DNA of 64,000 nt. It comes from Cyclina sinensis (taxonomy: Eukaryota; Mollusca; Bivalvia; Venerida; Veneridae). The stretch lies in the NCBI GenBank assembly GCA_012932295.1, contig JAAONU010000018.1, positions 4,210,206 through 4,274,205 on the forward strand, written 5' to 3'. The notes under the pieces were generated by a model. That model worked only from the letters and a program-made list of their open reading frames with translations. It was not told the origin of the DNA and ran no database searches. Made by a program: the position numbers and the translations under genes. Shown in pieces: positions 51,192-62,861 of the stretch (position 1 is its first letter; the number at the start of each line of letters is the position of its first letter).

Positions 51192-53244
51192 TTCCGATGC
51201 CTTTATAAGCTGTAAATTCAGTATTTATCTGTTTAAACGTGTGATTAGAACTGTTAAAATTCAGTTAATGTTTAAATTTATCAACAAAAATAATGACATC
51301 CTCTACGTATAGATTTTGCATTCAGCAAAGTAAACAAGGGTTTATCTTTACGCTGATAAAGAAAAAACTTCCTTGATTGCTTTTAAATTCAGTTATTCCA
51401 TTGTTAACATTTTGTTTAAATCTGTGAACAACTGTTATCAGTTATTCATACACGTCCAAGTTAATAAATGCAATAATTGATTACGCAGTCAGTATGTCAA
51501 CAAGATGCTTTTAACCATCAAGTATTCTGGGTTTTCTTGGAAAAGTTGCAGTGTAACAAAAACTGGATGCAGATTCTCTAAATATCGATCTCAATTCAGC
51601 GATTGTCTCTGTTCTCGGGGAGTACGATAGATAATCAAATTTTGTCAGCGTTCATTTTGTCAGAGTCCGTCGCTTAACCAATACTAGCAGACACAGGGAA
51701 TTCAGATGTCAGTCTTTCTCGTTACAGAGATAGCAATTTTTAGAACCTATGTATAAAATATGCTAATACTTCGCTTTCATTTAGTCAAACTCAACTTTTA
51801 AAATATTCAAAGCGCTTACGCACCGAAGGCGGCAAGATCTTCTAAGACTGAACCGGAATAAGACAGTATGTTCAATATTGCGTAAAACTTAGCTCAAATC
51901 CTCAAGCAACACCGTGAATATATTGTTTAACTTGGACAATAATGGCGATACGCTACATAGTTTATTTTTTATATAAAGTCATACATACTTCCACTGCTAC
52001 ATAAGTTTATATTTTCGTCAGTATTATGATCTGAACATAATACTGTACGCGCGTACAGTAAACACGTCCAAATGTTTCATGCTTTAGGTAGCACACCACA
52101 GTTTTTTAGCCATAGATTCGAACTGGCCAGGGAGAAATATTAAAATAATAGGATCATAATGGAATTAGGAAGCTGTTTGATCTTGTGACTAATTTTAAAT
52201 GCCACATTTGACTGCTTGACAGTTAGAAGGCTTGTTTACAAATTCGAAAATAGGAGTGTAAACAACGGATGACTGTACAATTGCATAGTGTGCCATTTTA
52301 TAAACCACATGAATTTGAGCTGTAGAGACTGGGAGAATCGAGCAATTTACATGGGGATATAGACATTCATTTTAGCAAAATGGTTTCGTGTTTATGCACC
52401 ATGTTTGTTGGGATTGTTTGCATAAATAGTTAGAATTCTTTAGAAAGTATGTCTAAAGCTGCAGCAGTTGCAGGTAATTTTTGAGAGACTGACAAAATGA
52501 GGCAAAATTGGTCTCGTGCTGTGATAAATTGTAGCCACCAAGGCTAAGAGCAGCCGCTCATTTTTTTGCTGTTACACAGGCAGTAGAAAATTTTTATTGT
52601 ACATATACAATGCACTCATCACAATGTTCAAAGTGATACGCTTTTTATTTTTCAGGGCCATTTGTTTTCTTTGTGAGGTGACATACAAAGTTTGAGTTAA
52701 GCGGCAAGTTCCGATAACATTCAGTTACTGTGATGTGCCACCTAAATAAATTGTACAACGCTGAGAAGGTAATGATCGCAACGTTTAGATTGTAGTGTTG
52801 TAAACACGTTTAAAATATAAACAAGAAATAAAAACAACACCCTTACGCTTTTTACTTTTACTAAAATAGAATGGGTTCTTTTATCTATTTATTTATTTAT
52901 TTATTTATTTATTTGACATAAGATGGCATGCTATAAATTGTGTAAAAAAAATACGGCAAATTACAAGACCGATATTAAAAAATATAACAGAAATAAAAAC
53001 AGATAAATAGAAACATACCAGGATATATTGTCTTTACTCAGAATAACACAAAAATAAGGATATGAATCCACTTAATAGTTACATTGTCCTGTTGAATGAT
53101 GGCATGTCCTAGCAAAGTTCATTATGTTCAATTTAAATCAAGCGGTAATTACAGGAAATAAACGTTAAGCTGTGATACATAACTTACTCTGCGAGACTGA
53201 ATTAATAAAAAAATAAGAATTATCGAGTTTCCAAGACTAATAAC
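51192..53244. other. Shared upstream region of divergent GT92 paralogues C and D (part)
   Basis: Lies 5' of both genes, with an (ATTT)n tract at 52886-52914. No promoter element can be fixed by eye. Confidence 0.45.
52886..52914. repeat. (ATTT)n microsatellite
   Basis: About seven ATTT units. Confidence 0.9.
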
Positions 53245-53660
53245 TTAAAGAGGCTGTACTCCAGATTTGACATAATTTTTTTCTTTTTTTATAAATTACA
53301 TATTTAGATGCCGTGAGATTATAACAACATAATATGTTACTTCAAAACTGAGTATAAAAGTCAAAATAGAATAAAAAAAATATTTTCCCTCCAGCGTGAT
53401 TTGAACTCTGGACCCTTATGTTAACAAAATATTCCCAACGCGGCGATATTACAGATATTTACTTTAAATTTTATACGATATAGTTATACCGTCGCGTTAC
53501 GGTATAGCACTTTGAAAGGGGAAAAATCAATTTATAATGTAATTATTTGACTTATTTTTTGTCAGTAAGTTATTTTTTAAGCATTAGTCATAAATATAAC
53601 AAGAAATTTATAATACAAGAAAAATTTCTTTTTTTGTCATCTAGAGCACAGCCCCTTTAA
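53245..53660. mobile_element. Second MITE with TTAA ends, tRNA-like core
   Basis: Left end TTAAAGAGGCTGTACTCCAG and right end, inverted, TTAAAGGGGCTGTGCTCTAG: imperfect ~20-bp terminal inverted repeats starting with TTAA on both sides, 416 bp in all. Inside, minus strand 53390-53450 has a B-box-like GAGTTCAAATCAC and an upstream GCCGCGTTGGGAA, suggesting a tRNA-like core. Confidence 0.75.
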
Positions 53661-55854
53661 AATATCACAGTAAAATTGTATCACATTCATCTCTTAAATA
53701 TCATAAACAAGCTTAATGACGTGTCCTAACAGCGGATTTAAACTTACGAATATCATTTGTGTCCTTGACTTGCATAAGTTGCTTAACAAATACAGAGGAT
53801 AGAAACGTACCAATTCTCAATTTTCATTTCTTTTGGTCCTCAAAGAGAAACAAATCTGTCATTTCTCGTCCTTCAATACTAGTTACTTCCCTTGTTTCAA
53901 TTTATGCCTAATATCGGTTAAAGCGGAGATAAACATTTTTTTTGTAGATTCGAAATAAAAAAAAAAATCATAAAGTTTGAAATTTATCAATGTTTACCCT
54001 TTAAATATTGTTCGATATGCCAATTGCTCAAGATAAAAATCACAGGCAAAAATACCCCCCAAAAAAGCAAAATTCTTTCATCAACTATGTTTTATCAATG
54101 TTGCTAGCCACAATACATTCAGCTAAATGCAGTGTGTCGTTAGACTATGAAATCATCCTTTTTCTTTCCTTGATATTCAGGTTTATACCTATGTTTATTT
54201 TTGTCTTTGATTAAGATTTTAGCTCAAAGACATGGGCCTATGTAAAACTGAAATTCATTATTATTCAAAGCCCGCAGAAACACTCGACTCAAATGGTTTT
54301 GTTTTATATTCTTACAGTCTGAACAACAAGAGGGTTCTTCAATGGCTCATAAGTAGTTTATCAGTTCAGTTTACAGACACAATAGTCTCATGTATTAATT
54401 TACTATCCCTTCAGAGCTTTTCTGAGAATTGATAAAGCTTGTTATTTATGTCTGTCATAATCACATGAGATTAAGACCGAGGTAAGAATCAAAACAGGAT
54501 GTGGAGAAAAAATGAGGTTTACCTTGTTACTGATAGGAACGACATAGACGCTGCTGATGCAAACAAACTTTACCTCCAATCTGAAGAGTACTCAATTTGG
54601 TTAACTAGTGTAGGTAAAAGATCAATCGTAACAACTCGGCCTTTTCCGACAACTTCGTAAAAATACCTCGTATATAAGTGTATGAATACACCAAATGGTA
54701 ATTCGACTCGGCTTTAATAAAATTATAAACAAACATGGTAGAATTCAATCAGTGTTTGGTTTATTGATTAGAAAAAATTGAAAATAGATTTTAATTTAAA
54801 GCATGAACAGGTAGAGGCTTTAAGAAATGTCTCCAATAAGGCAGACACCATTTATGTTATAAAATAGTCCATTATGGCGGCTACCATATTATTTCTGAGG
54901 TGACTTACTGAAGTCGCCGGAGATGTTTCGAATGGGTAAAAGATAATTTCACATAAGGTAATGGGTTTAAACCGCATCCAAGTCATTTTATCGTCTTTTT
55001 TAGCTTTTGTTTTGTTAATAAAACATTCAGTTGCATTGGCAAAAAATCACACACATAAATTCATTTATTTCTCGGACAAATTTGATATTTTCTGAAGTTT
55101 GCTTGGATATTTCACTCTCACCATGAGGTGGATAAACACAATCACTTTTGAGTTATTCTCACGATTCTATGTGCTATGAAAGTTTATAGACTTTATAAAA
55201 ATTATTTACTAGTAGAAGAAACGAAAAGAACGAAAACAACAAAGAAGAAGAAAAGAGGAATAAAAAAGAAAAGAAAAACATTGTTATTTTATTCAATGTC
55301 CGTTTGCTTGATAGAAGACTGGGTTAGAGATAATACTCGTCACAAGATTTCATAGGCTATGGCAAAGACAGATAGATATACTGTGTTCATAATTGGTAAT
55401 CATATAATTGTGTTGTTCTTTACTGCACTATGATCAAATGACTCTTTTGATTATAAATAAGCAGGATTCATATGTGATTTGAAAAAAAATCATACTGTGT
55501 TTATAAGTATCAAGAAATCTGGACAATGCACACATTTTAACTCACATGTAACAGATAAGTCGCAAATCAAATGTGTCAGGTCGTGCTCAATTTCATATTA
55601 TCGGGCAGTTTATTTACCTTAATAAGTTGAATTCTAAATGATTAGATTAATAATTTAAACCACTGTAGGACGTTTTATGTTATATATTATACATGTGTGC
55701 ATAGGCTTATTCTCAGTTAAAGCGATAGACACAACCTTTACCGCAAATGCATGTAATTATAAGGCAATAGTTTTTACTTAGAATCTCTTAGGAAAGTAAG
55801 TCTGACAGTTAAGAAAGTAGCATCAATTTAGTGTTTTTTGATGACAATGGAATA
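53661..55854. other. Upstream region of GT92 paralogue D, no gene
   Basis: Purine-rich run near 55216-55280. Short ORFs without support. Confidence 0.45.
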
Positions 55855-58800
55855 ATGCATTTCACTCATGTGCTAAAGATGCCGACTTGGATAAAAAAGA
55901 ATATAGTGTGGATATTTGTCGTGAATATAATTCTTATAGTGTTGTATGCTTCTATTCAATACAAGTTTCAGACGACAAATACAAAACACTTCAAATATGC
56001 AACTGCGCACAGATTTCCGCTGAAACCCCGTTTTAACAATTCTTTAAATGTCGCAGTATACAAACCGTTCCACATCAAAGATATACAAAAGGTTTTGAGC
56101 TCTGACTGTGTCGATGCTGTGTTTCCCGCTCATTTATCACCAGAAGTAACATGGCGCCCGATTGATGGGAAAAGATCGGCTTTTGTCTTCTCTGTCTATT
56201 TTATGAAAGATCATAGAAAGCTGATTATTATCGGAGCTAAGGAGAAAGACTTTTCACTATATTTTTGTCAGTTTTGGTACTCAGAATCAAGGAATGAATC
56301 TTTTACAATGAAACAACAAAATGCAAAAGTGATTTCCCTTCCAGAAGGCCACGGCAGAAGGTATGTATTTGAAATACACTGCTCAAATTAATTAAAGGAG
56401 TGCCCATATAATCTTTAAATACCATACGAGTTTAGTAGATTTATGAATATCTTTTACAGAAATAACAAAATCTTTCCGTTTTACAAAAACAATTCGGCAT
56501 TTTCATCGTCAACAGGCACATTCCTGAACAGAGATAGTGTCCAGGATATGAACACTATCAAATTAACTCTGAAATGGTGGTCTTACAGGTGAACAAGCAA
56601 TGTCTGTACAAGCAGATTCAGGCCTGGAAACGTTTCGTAGTCAGTGTCTGTAATGAGTTTATCCCCCTCGGGCGTTTAGGCACTCTCTGCATCGTCTGGA
56701 CATGCTCCTAATGACACGTCTGATCATATCCTGTGGTATGGCAGCCCATTCTGCTACAAGATCATGAGAAAGCTCACGGACGTTCTGCACAGGGTTTGGA
56801 CGAGAAGAAAGTTTACGAGAAAGCATGTCCCAGTCATAATCTATAGGGTTAAGATCAGGAGACCTCGCTGGCCAGTCTATGACCTCAATACCTTCATCAT
56901 CAAAGAAGTGCCGGACGATTCTTGCAGTGTATGCTCGAGCATTATCTTGCACTAAACGAAAAGTTTCACCTATTGCACCAGCATATGGCCTAACAATTGG
57001 TTCTAGGATCTCGTCCCGATTTCTCAGGGCCGTCAGACTACCTCCTGGAATCACATAAAGGTCTGTGCGCCCGTCAATGGATATCCCTGCGCACACCATA
57101 ACTGACCCACCACCAAACCTGTCATATGGAATAATGTTACATTCCGCATACCTCTCTCCTCGGCGACGCCACACCCTCACACGCCTGTCAAATGGTCGAA
57201 ACATGTAGCGGCTCTCGTCTGTGAAGAGCACAGATCGCCAGTGGCGCAGCTGCCAAGTGACGTGTTCCTGGGCAAACTCTAAGCGAGCTCTCCGGTGAGC
57301 GACGGTCAGAATTGGTCCCCTGGCAGGTCTTCGGGCATCCAAACCATCTTCAGGAAGACAATTTCGGACAGTTTGAGTGGATCCATGTTACTTGCTGAAA
57401 GTCAATTTCAATGCCAGTAGAAGTACACTGACGATTTCTGAGGGCCAAAGTTCTCAGATATCGGTCGTAACAAGGTGTTGTAATGCGGTGACGACCTTGC
57501 CCAGGTCTTCTTGTGAATTCTCCAGTCTCCTGATAACGACTCAACAACCTGGCAACAACGGTACGAGAAACGTCTAAACGGTGGCCACCTCACGTTGTGT
57601 AAATCATTTGCGATCATCTGCTACGCCCGAGCAACATCACTAGTTGTTAAATAACGTCGCGCACCCTGGACCATTGTCAAAAGAGCAGATACAGTAAAAA
57701 GTTGCACTAAAACATTCATTTTGTTTAATGTGCTATCGTGAACGAACAGTACACATGAAAAAGTCTAAATCTTATTCGGGGATTACACAACAAAACAAAA
57801 ACAAAATGCCCATGCTTTGTAAATTTATTGTAAAGAGATTCTTGAGGATATTGACCGTCGATACCTACAAACAAAATTTGCAGCGACTGTATAGTATGGT
57901 GGGCAATTTACTCTATAACATATATGCGCTTCTTTAATTAATTTGAGCAGTGTATAACTGTAGTGAAAACACCATTATGATAACGAAGGTATTATCAAAT
58001 TTAACAAGGCTCACACGAGGAATAAATTGCTAAAAGTCCTGCATATCTGATGCAGATTAACAAATATATATACACCGTCTCCGTGGCCTAGTGGTTAAGG
58101 CGTTCGCTTACGGAGCGGGAGGTTCTACTCACGTCAGGGGCTCGTTCTGAAGCGGCCGGTTGGTGAGCCGCGAGCTAGTCAAAGAATGGTTACCGGTTGT
58201 CTGTCCGCCTGGCGCCTGGCACATAGGATAAGGGATCATGGAGTAAATATGTACACTAATAGTGGTATCTCATAAGCCCGGGAGGCTGGCCATTTTAGTA
58301 GGGGTGACCCTATAATAAACAAGCACTTTACTTTATATGAAATATTTCTGAAAAGAAAAAAATACGAGTCCTTTTTTGATGAATATATCCTTGTGTAAGG
58401 AGCCTATCCTGTCCAATGATATTCTTCATTTTGTAAACTGTATTTGAATGCAACCGACTAGATGCACCTAGCTTGTCAACGATGCTTTCCTATTTTCCAG
58501 GTACTCGGCGACACTTTTCGAATGTTCACTCCCTTCATCTACATTACCAGCATATATCTCTGTCGTCAGTGAGAGCTGTGCAGAACCTCAACACCTCCTT
58601 AGGTTTTTTACAACAGCTGAACAAGAAACTCCAAAAAAAGAATTCACAGTTTGTTTAACCCCTTTTAATTCTTATTACAATAATGTTCACAGCTTGGTTG
58701 AATGGATAGAACTTAACAGAATTCTTGGAGCAGAAAGGTTTATCATTTATAATTACTCATCCGGCATTGATGTACAGAATGTGTTACAATATTACTCAAA

Positions 58801-59449
58801 ACAAAACCTTACGGAAGTAATACAATGGAGGTTACCCATGAAAGTCGATAGCAAACCAGATGAAGCCAAACCACCGGAAATACATTATTATGGCCAATCT
58901 GCCGCATTGCACGACTGCTTGTATAGAAGCAAACCACACTCAGAATTTATAGTTAATATAGATCTTGATGAATATATCATTCCCCATGCAAATCATATGC
59001 TGAACTGGTCTGAAATGGTGACACACTTATTCAAGCTGAATAGAAAGGTGCCATCGGCGTATATCTTTAGAAACACATTCTTTCGAATGGAGTGGAGCAA
59101 TGATGATATTGTGGTGTTTAATAAAACAGAGATAGAAAAATATCGACTGGTAACTCTGCAAAAATTTGAACACGAAAATAAAATTTTTCCTCCAACGATA
59201 CGTTCAAAATATTTTGCACGGACGGCCTCAGTTTCCAGTGTGATGATACATACCGTGTGGGATGTACCGTACAGCTCGCTAACAGTTGTTCCCTCTAAAG
59301 TAGGACTTCTTCATCATTACCGGAACTGCGAAGATTTATCCTCCTCTTCCGGTGAGCGAATAGTTGATAAAACTGTGATGAATAAATATGGAGTTTCTTT
59401 GTTAAATAACGTACAAAACGTCTGGTCTGAAATAGGAGACGGTAACTGA
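55855..59449 (+). CDS. Glycosyltransferase family 92 protein, paralogue D (2 exons)
   Basis: Exons 55855-56360 and 58501-59449 (donor gtatgt, acceptor ttttccag, phase 2) give 484 residues, or 476 from the next ATG at 55879. That second start places the anchor (IVWIFVVNIILIVLYASI) about ten residues from the N terminus, as in the paralogues, and may be the true one. Exon 1 ends CVDAVFPAHL, WRPIDGK, AFVFSVYF, FCQFWY, LPEGHGRR. Exon 2 has FTVCLTPFNS, LVEWIELNRILGAERFIIYNYS, EIHYYGQ, NIDLDEYIIPH and LLHHYRNCE; Cys replaces the usual Trp of HHYRNW. The intron carries a Tc1-like transposon beginning 16 bp after the donor, plus a SINE. AATAAA is at 59588. Confidence 0.9.
56377..57952 (-). mobile_element. 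Tc1-like DNA transposon, nearly complete
   Basis: 1576 bp flanked by TA on both sides (56375-56376 and 57953-57954). The ends are inverted copies: CACTGCTCAAATTAATTAAA on the left, the complement of ...aattaatttgagcagtg on the right, extending ~28 bp with mismatches. The transposase is on the minus strand in three frames. The ends resemble known Tc1-like families of aquatic animals. Confidence 0.93.
56659..57617 (-). pseudogene. Tc1-like transposase, frame-broken
   Basis: Pieces at 57617-57408 and 57547-57350 cover the N-terminal DNA-binding region (RYQETGEFTRRPGQGRHR is the inter-helix linker). 57342-56659 gives 227 residues of the catalytic domain: FTDESRY (D42), LVQDNARAYTAR (D133), then SPDLNPIDYDWDML, where the third acidic residue is Asp168 instead of the Glu usual in Tc1, with 34 residues between. 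Frame breaks near 57345 and 57550 mean no full protein is made. Confidence 0.88.
58074..58337 (+). mobile_element. tRNA-derived SINE in intron of paralogue D
   Basis: Well-kept head: A box TGGCCTAGTGG (58084-58094) and B-box-like GGTTCTACTCACG (58121-58133) in tRNA spacing. A ~190-bp body follows, ending in gcactttactttat. It is longer than a tRNA gene and lacks a proper acceptor stem, so a SINE and not a tRNA gene. Confidence 0.7.
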
Positions 59450-59587
59450 AAATGACCTCAATTGATATTACTAGTATTCATAATGAAAATAATTATATAA
59501 GTACTTAATAAGATACTTTTCATTTTTCTTTTTTCCTGAAAAAAGGAAGCAAGTCTGTTGTCCTTAATTTGTAAACATAAGTGAAAG

Positions 59588-59593
59588 AATAAA
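59588..59593 (+). promoter_or_regulatory. Poly(A) signal of GT92 paralogue D
   Basis: AATAAA 139 bp after the stop. Confidence 0.4.
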
Positions 59594-59882
59594 GTGATTT
59601 TTTTTCGCAACTTGAGCTTTACTTTGTTTTGATATCACCTTTGATGCAGTTTGTCTATTTGTTTGTTCTGTACGAGTCGTTGTTTTAGAAACGAATCATT
59701 ATTGTTGAGGAAATATTCTAAAATCTAGTTTGAGAAAGAACGCGACTTTTGTATTTTTACTGAAGCTTATAAAATCGTTGTTTTTGAAGATATGGTAACA
59801 CATTTCACGGGGTGAATGCGAAAAAAAATGCTATCTGCTTGTTTAAAAGTACTTAAATTTTTTTCGCTTTCATCCCACTTAC

Positions 59883-60068
59883 CTTATGATTATTTTCCAC
59901 TTAACTTATGATTATTTTTAGGTTACACTTTCTTATGATTATTTTCCACTTATGATTATTTTAGATTACACTTTCTTATGATTATTTTCCACTTATGATT
60001 ATTTTTAGGTTACACTTTCTCATGGTTATTTTCCACTTATGCTTATTTTTAAGTGACACTTTCCTTAT
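59883..60068. repeat. ~44-bp minisatellite, four copies
   Basis: Unit near cttatgattattttccact plus tatgattatttttaggttac and acttt. Starts at 59883, 59932, 59975 and 60019; unit lengths 43-49 bp. Confidence 0.85.
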
Positions 60069-60280
60069 GGCTGTAACTGTCTTTTGTTACATATACCATA
60101 ATTACATTTTTAATAATTTTTCACCTTGAAATGTCCTGAGTCATGTGAATAGCAATTTGTTAAAAGGGATGCAACTCCTAGTACAAGTAGTTCGAAATTC
60201 AAAATGTTATGTACCAGGGAAATAGGTTGACGTTAATCTCCGACCAAACTGTTTCAACTAGGTCCACCTCAATGTATACC

Positions 60281-60307
60281 AGAGAGAGAGAGAGAGAGAG
60301 AGAGAGA
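60281..60307. repeat. (AG)n microsatellite
   Basis: Thirteen AG units. Confidence 0.95.
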
Positions 60308-60746
60308 AATTATGCTTACTTGAGTGCGATGGAAACAAATATATTTCATTTAGTTATATAATGACGGTTTGAAAAAGACGATTTACATGCTTTGTGTTTT
60401 ATCTTGTTGAAAAAATCAACTAAGCTGTATGTATTTTTCTATTACAATAATAGTAATTTAGTTTTCTTAATTATAACTTAATGACAAGAAAGAAAAACAT
60501 TACTAATTACACCTATCAGCAACATAGTGAAATCTGTTGAATATCATATAAAAAAAACCAATATACCTTTGAAAATCCCAGGACAATGCGACAAAACGTA
60601 GAAATATTTAGAACAATAATACCATAAGATAAGGCAGGTCAAAAATTGTAACTATTGAATAAATTTCAGAAACTATAGTGGTCTAACTGTTGTATTGATA
60701 TAAAATGGCATCATTTACAAGACTCTGCTACAACTTTCAGGGAACA

Positions 60747-61537
60747 TTTTTTTTTTGGATTTATTCAGGGAAATATACATAAACACATACTATATTGTCA
60801 CACATACCATATGCATACGAAACACACAAAAATGCAACAAGAATAGAATTATAATGAAGTATGTTTTATGCTACCCTAGGATTGCCCATTAAGCTAAAAG
60901 CTTATTTCCAATGGGGTCCAATTACTGTAATATAAACATACTAAATTGTACAATTCATACATGAGCATCAAAATACAAAATAAATGAAATATTAAAAAAA
61001 AAAAAAAACAGTTGTACAACAATCAAGACAATTATCAATGTAAAGAGCTAAATACATACTCACATATATTTGTAAATTTATATCTCATTTAAACATGAAA
61101 CATGTAAATAATTATCACATACAGATCAATTTAGTAATATATAAACAAGTTATTCACTTTTTTGTCAGTTTTATTTTTAAATACATTTTGACGTTCATTT
61201 TAAATCTTTGAATGTCTTTGATGGATTTAATGCTGTCTGGCAAAGAGTTCCAGTCTCTTATGGCCTTGTAGAAAAATGTGTGTGCAACATGAGAATCATT
61301 TTTTGGCAAAACAAAATTAAAATTGCTAGATCTCAAATTACTTTCCCTACACATACTGAACAAATCCTTTAAATATAATGGGCTTCTGTTATAATACACT
61401 TTATGCATATGATTAAGTCTTAACTGCCTAACTCTATCGCTGACATTCAGTATTTTAAGGTCAGAAAGAACATTATTTGTCACAGAAGTCCTGGGGTTAT
61501 AGTTTTTTATAAAACGCACTACCTTATTTTAAGCTAT
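60747..61537 (-). mobile_element. 5'-truncated LINE 3' end with poly(A)
   Basis: The minus-strand 121-codon frame 61519-61154 is the C-terminal domain of CR1/L2-type LINE proteins: RQLRLNHMHKVYYNRSPLYL, HTFFYKAIRDWNSLPDSIKS, FKMNVKMYLKIKL. A 3' UTR follows with the ccccattggaaataagcttt motif, aataaa, and an A-tail (60747-60756 as T on plus). The open frame suggests a fairly young copy. Confidence 0.85.
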
Positions 61538-61548
61538 TTGAAGTTTGT

Positions 61549-61675
61549 TCATCAAGGTGCATTCACCTGTGAAGCTTCGAGGCTGTAGGTTGAAGGACTC
61601 TCGTGATATGGTCAAGGTTAAAGTTTTTGTGACAAACAAACAAACAGACAGACAGACAGACCAAAAACAATATGC
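61549..61675. repeat. Interspersed repeat copy 1 (catcaaggtgcattcacctg)
   Basis: About 125 bp, ~95% identical to 62408-62530: gtgaagcttcgaggctgtag, gttgaaggactctcgtgata, tggtcaaggttaaagttttt, ending in cagacagacagacaga. Confidence 0.85.
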
Positions 61676-62407
61676 CAATTTACCAAATTACATGCACGAA
61701 TTAAACAATTTACATGCACGGAGGAGTTTTGTGTGATTAATACAAAAATGAAATTGATATCTCAAAGACATGTTCTGCAATATGCATACTTTTATCAATT
61801 CTTAGTTGTACTTGAAGTCTCAGTATTACAAAAAAAATAAAACTACTGATAGGAAAATGTTATATTTACTCTAAAACAATGTAAACATACGCGTTTCTAT
61901 CGTATAAAGTCATTTCTTCATGAAACGCCTAACTTTTTTTTTTTTTACAAAACTGCATTTCTAGCATGGTCATAAATTTAAAAAGCAAAGTAAGGAATGA
62001 TTTGGTACAAATAAAGATCATTTCCGCAGGCTGGACATCATTCTTGGTAAAAAAAGAGAGAAATACTTGTAATTGTTATCCTGGGAATTTAACATAAATT
62101 ATTAACAGATTCCTGACTAATTTAAATTTATCACAAAATTACAAATATATAGCCTACAAACAGTTAAGTTAGATGCCAAGCTTCTTATATTCATACTATA
62201 CATTTGATTCGTTAGAATTTCACGGGACTGAGACCTCGAGGCAGTCAAGAAACAAGAGGAAAATAACAGCAAATTAAAGAGTAAAAATCATACGCCACTC
62301 CTACAGCCAACTTAAAAAAACCAAACGCTACGTTCAAATGAACGTCATGCCCAAGGGGGACATTGACTTTGACCCAATGACCTCTTAGTAGGTCTAGCGG
62401 GTACAGC

Positions 62408-62548
62408 TCATCAAGGTGCATTCACCTGTGAAGTTTCGAGGCTGTAGGTTGAAGGACCTCCGTGATATGGTCAAGGTTAAAGTTTTTGTGACAAACAAAC
62501 AAACAGACAGACCAAAAAAAAATATGCTCCCTCCCGGGGCATAAAAAC
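62408..62548. repeat. Interspersed repeat copy 2
   Basis: Direct copy of the 61549 repeat, ending aatatgctccctcccggggc. Upstream it continues (62340-62407) with sequence absent from copy 1. Confidence 0.85.
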
Positions 62549-62861
62549 ATTTTCATTTAAAAATATTCATTCTATGACATAAAAGGCTAACCATTAATTT
62601 TCCGGAAAGCGATTCTTGCTAAACGTATCCCAGTCTACGACAGAACATTGTCAGAGCTGTTGCTTTAGTAGTGTTCACAGGGTAATTCAACATTAACCAT
62701 GTGACCACGGTTTCATCTGATTCAAGCAGTCTATGTCCCCTGGCAACTGAGTAAGGCTTGATATTGCGTAAGTACGAGATTTTACCTACAGACATAGTGG
62801 TTGATTAGTCTTTAACATTTCTTACGCCATTTAAGATTCAGTTCTGACAAAACTTTACAAA

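Noticed and set aside
58076..58150. Functional tRNA gene
   Set aside because: Boxes fit but no matching acceptor stem or Pol III terminator; long non-tRNA body follows, so SINE.
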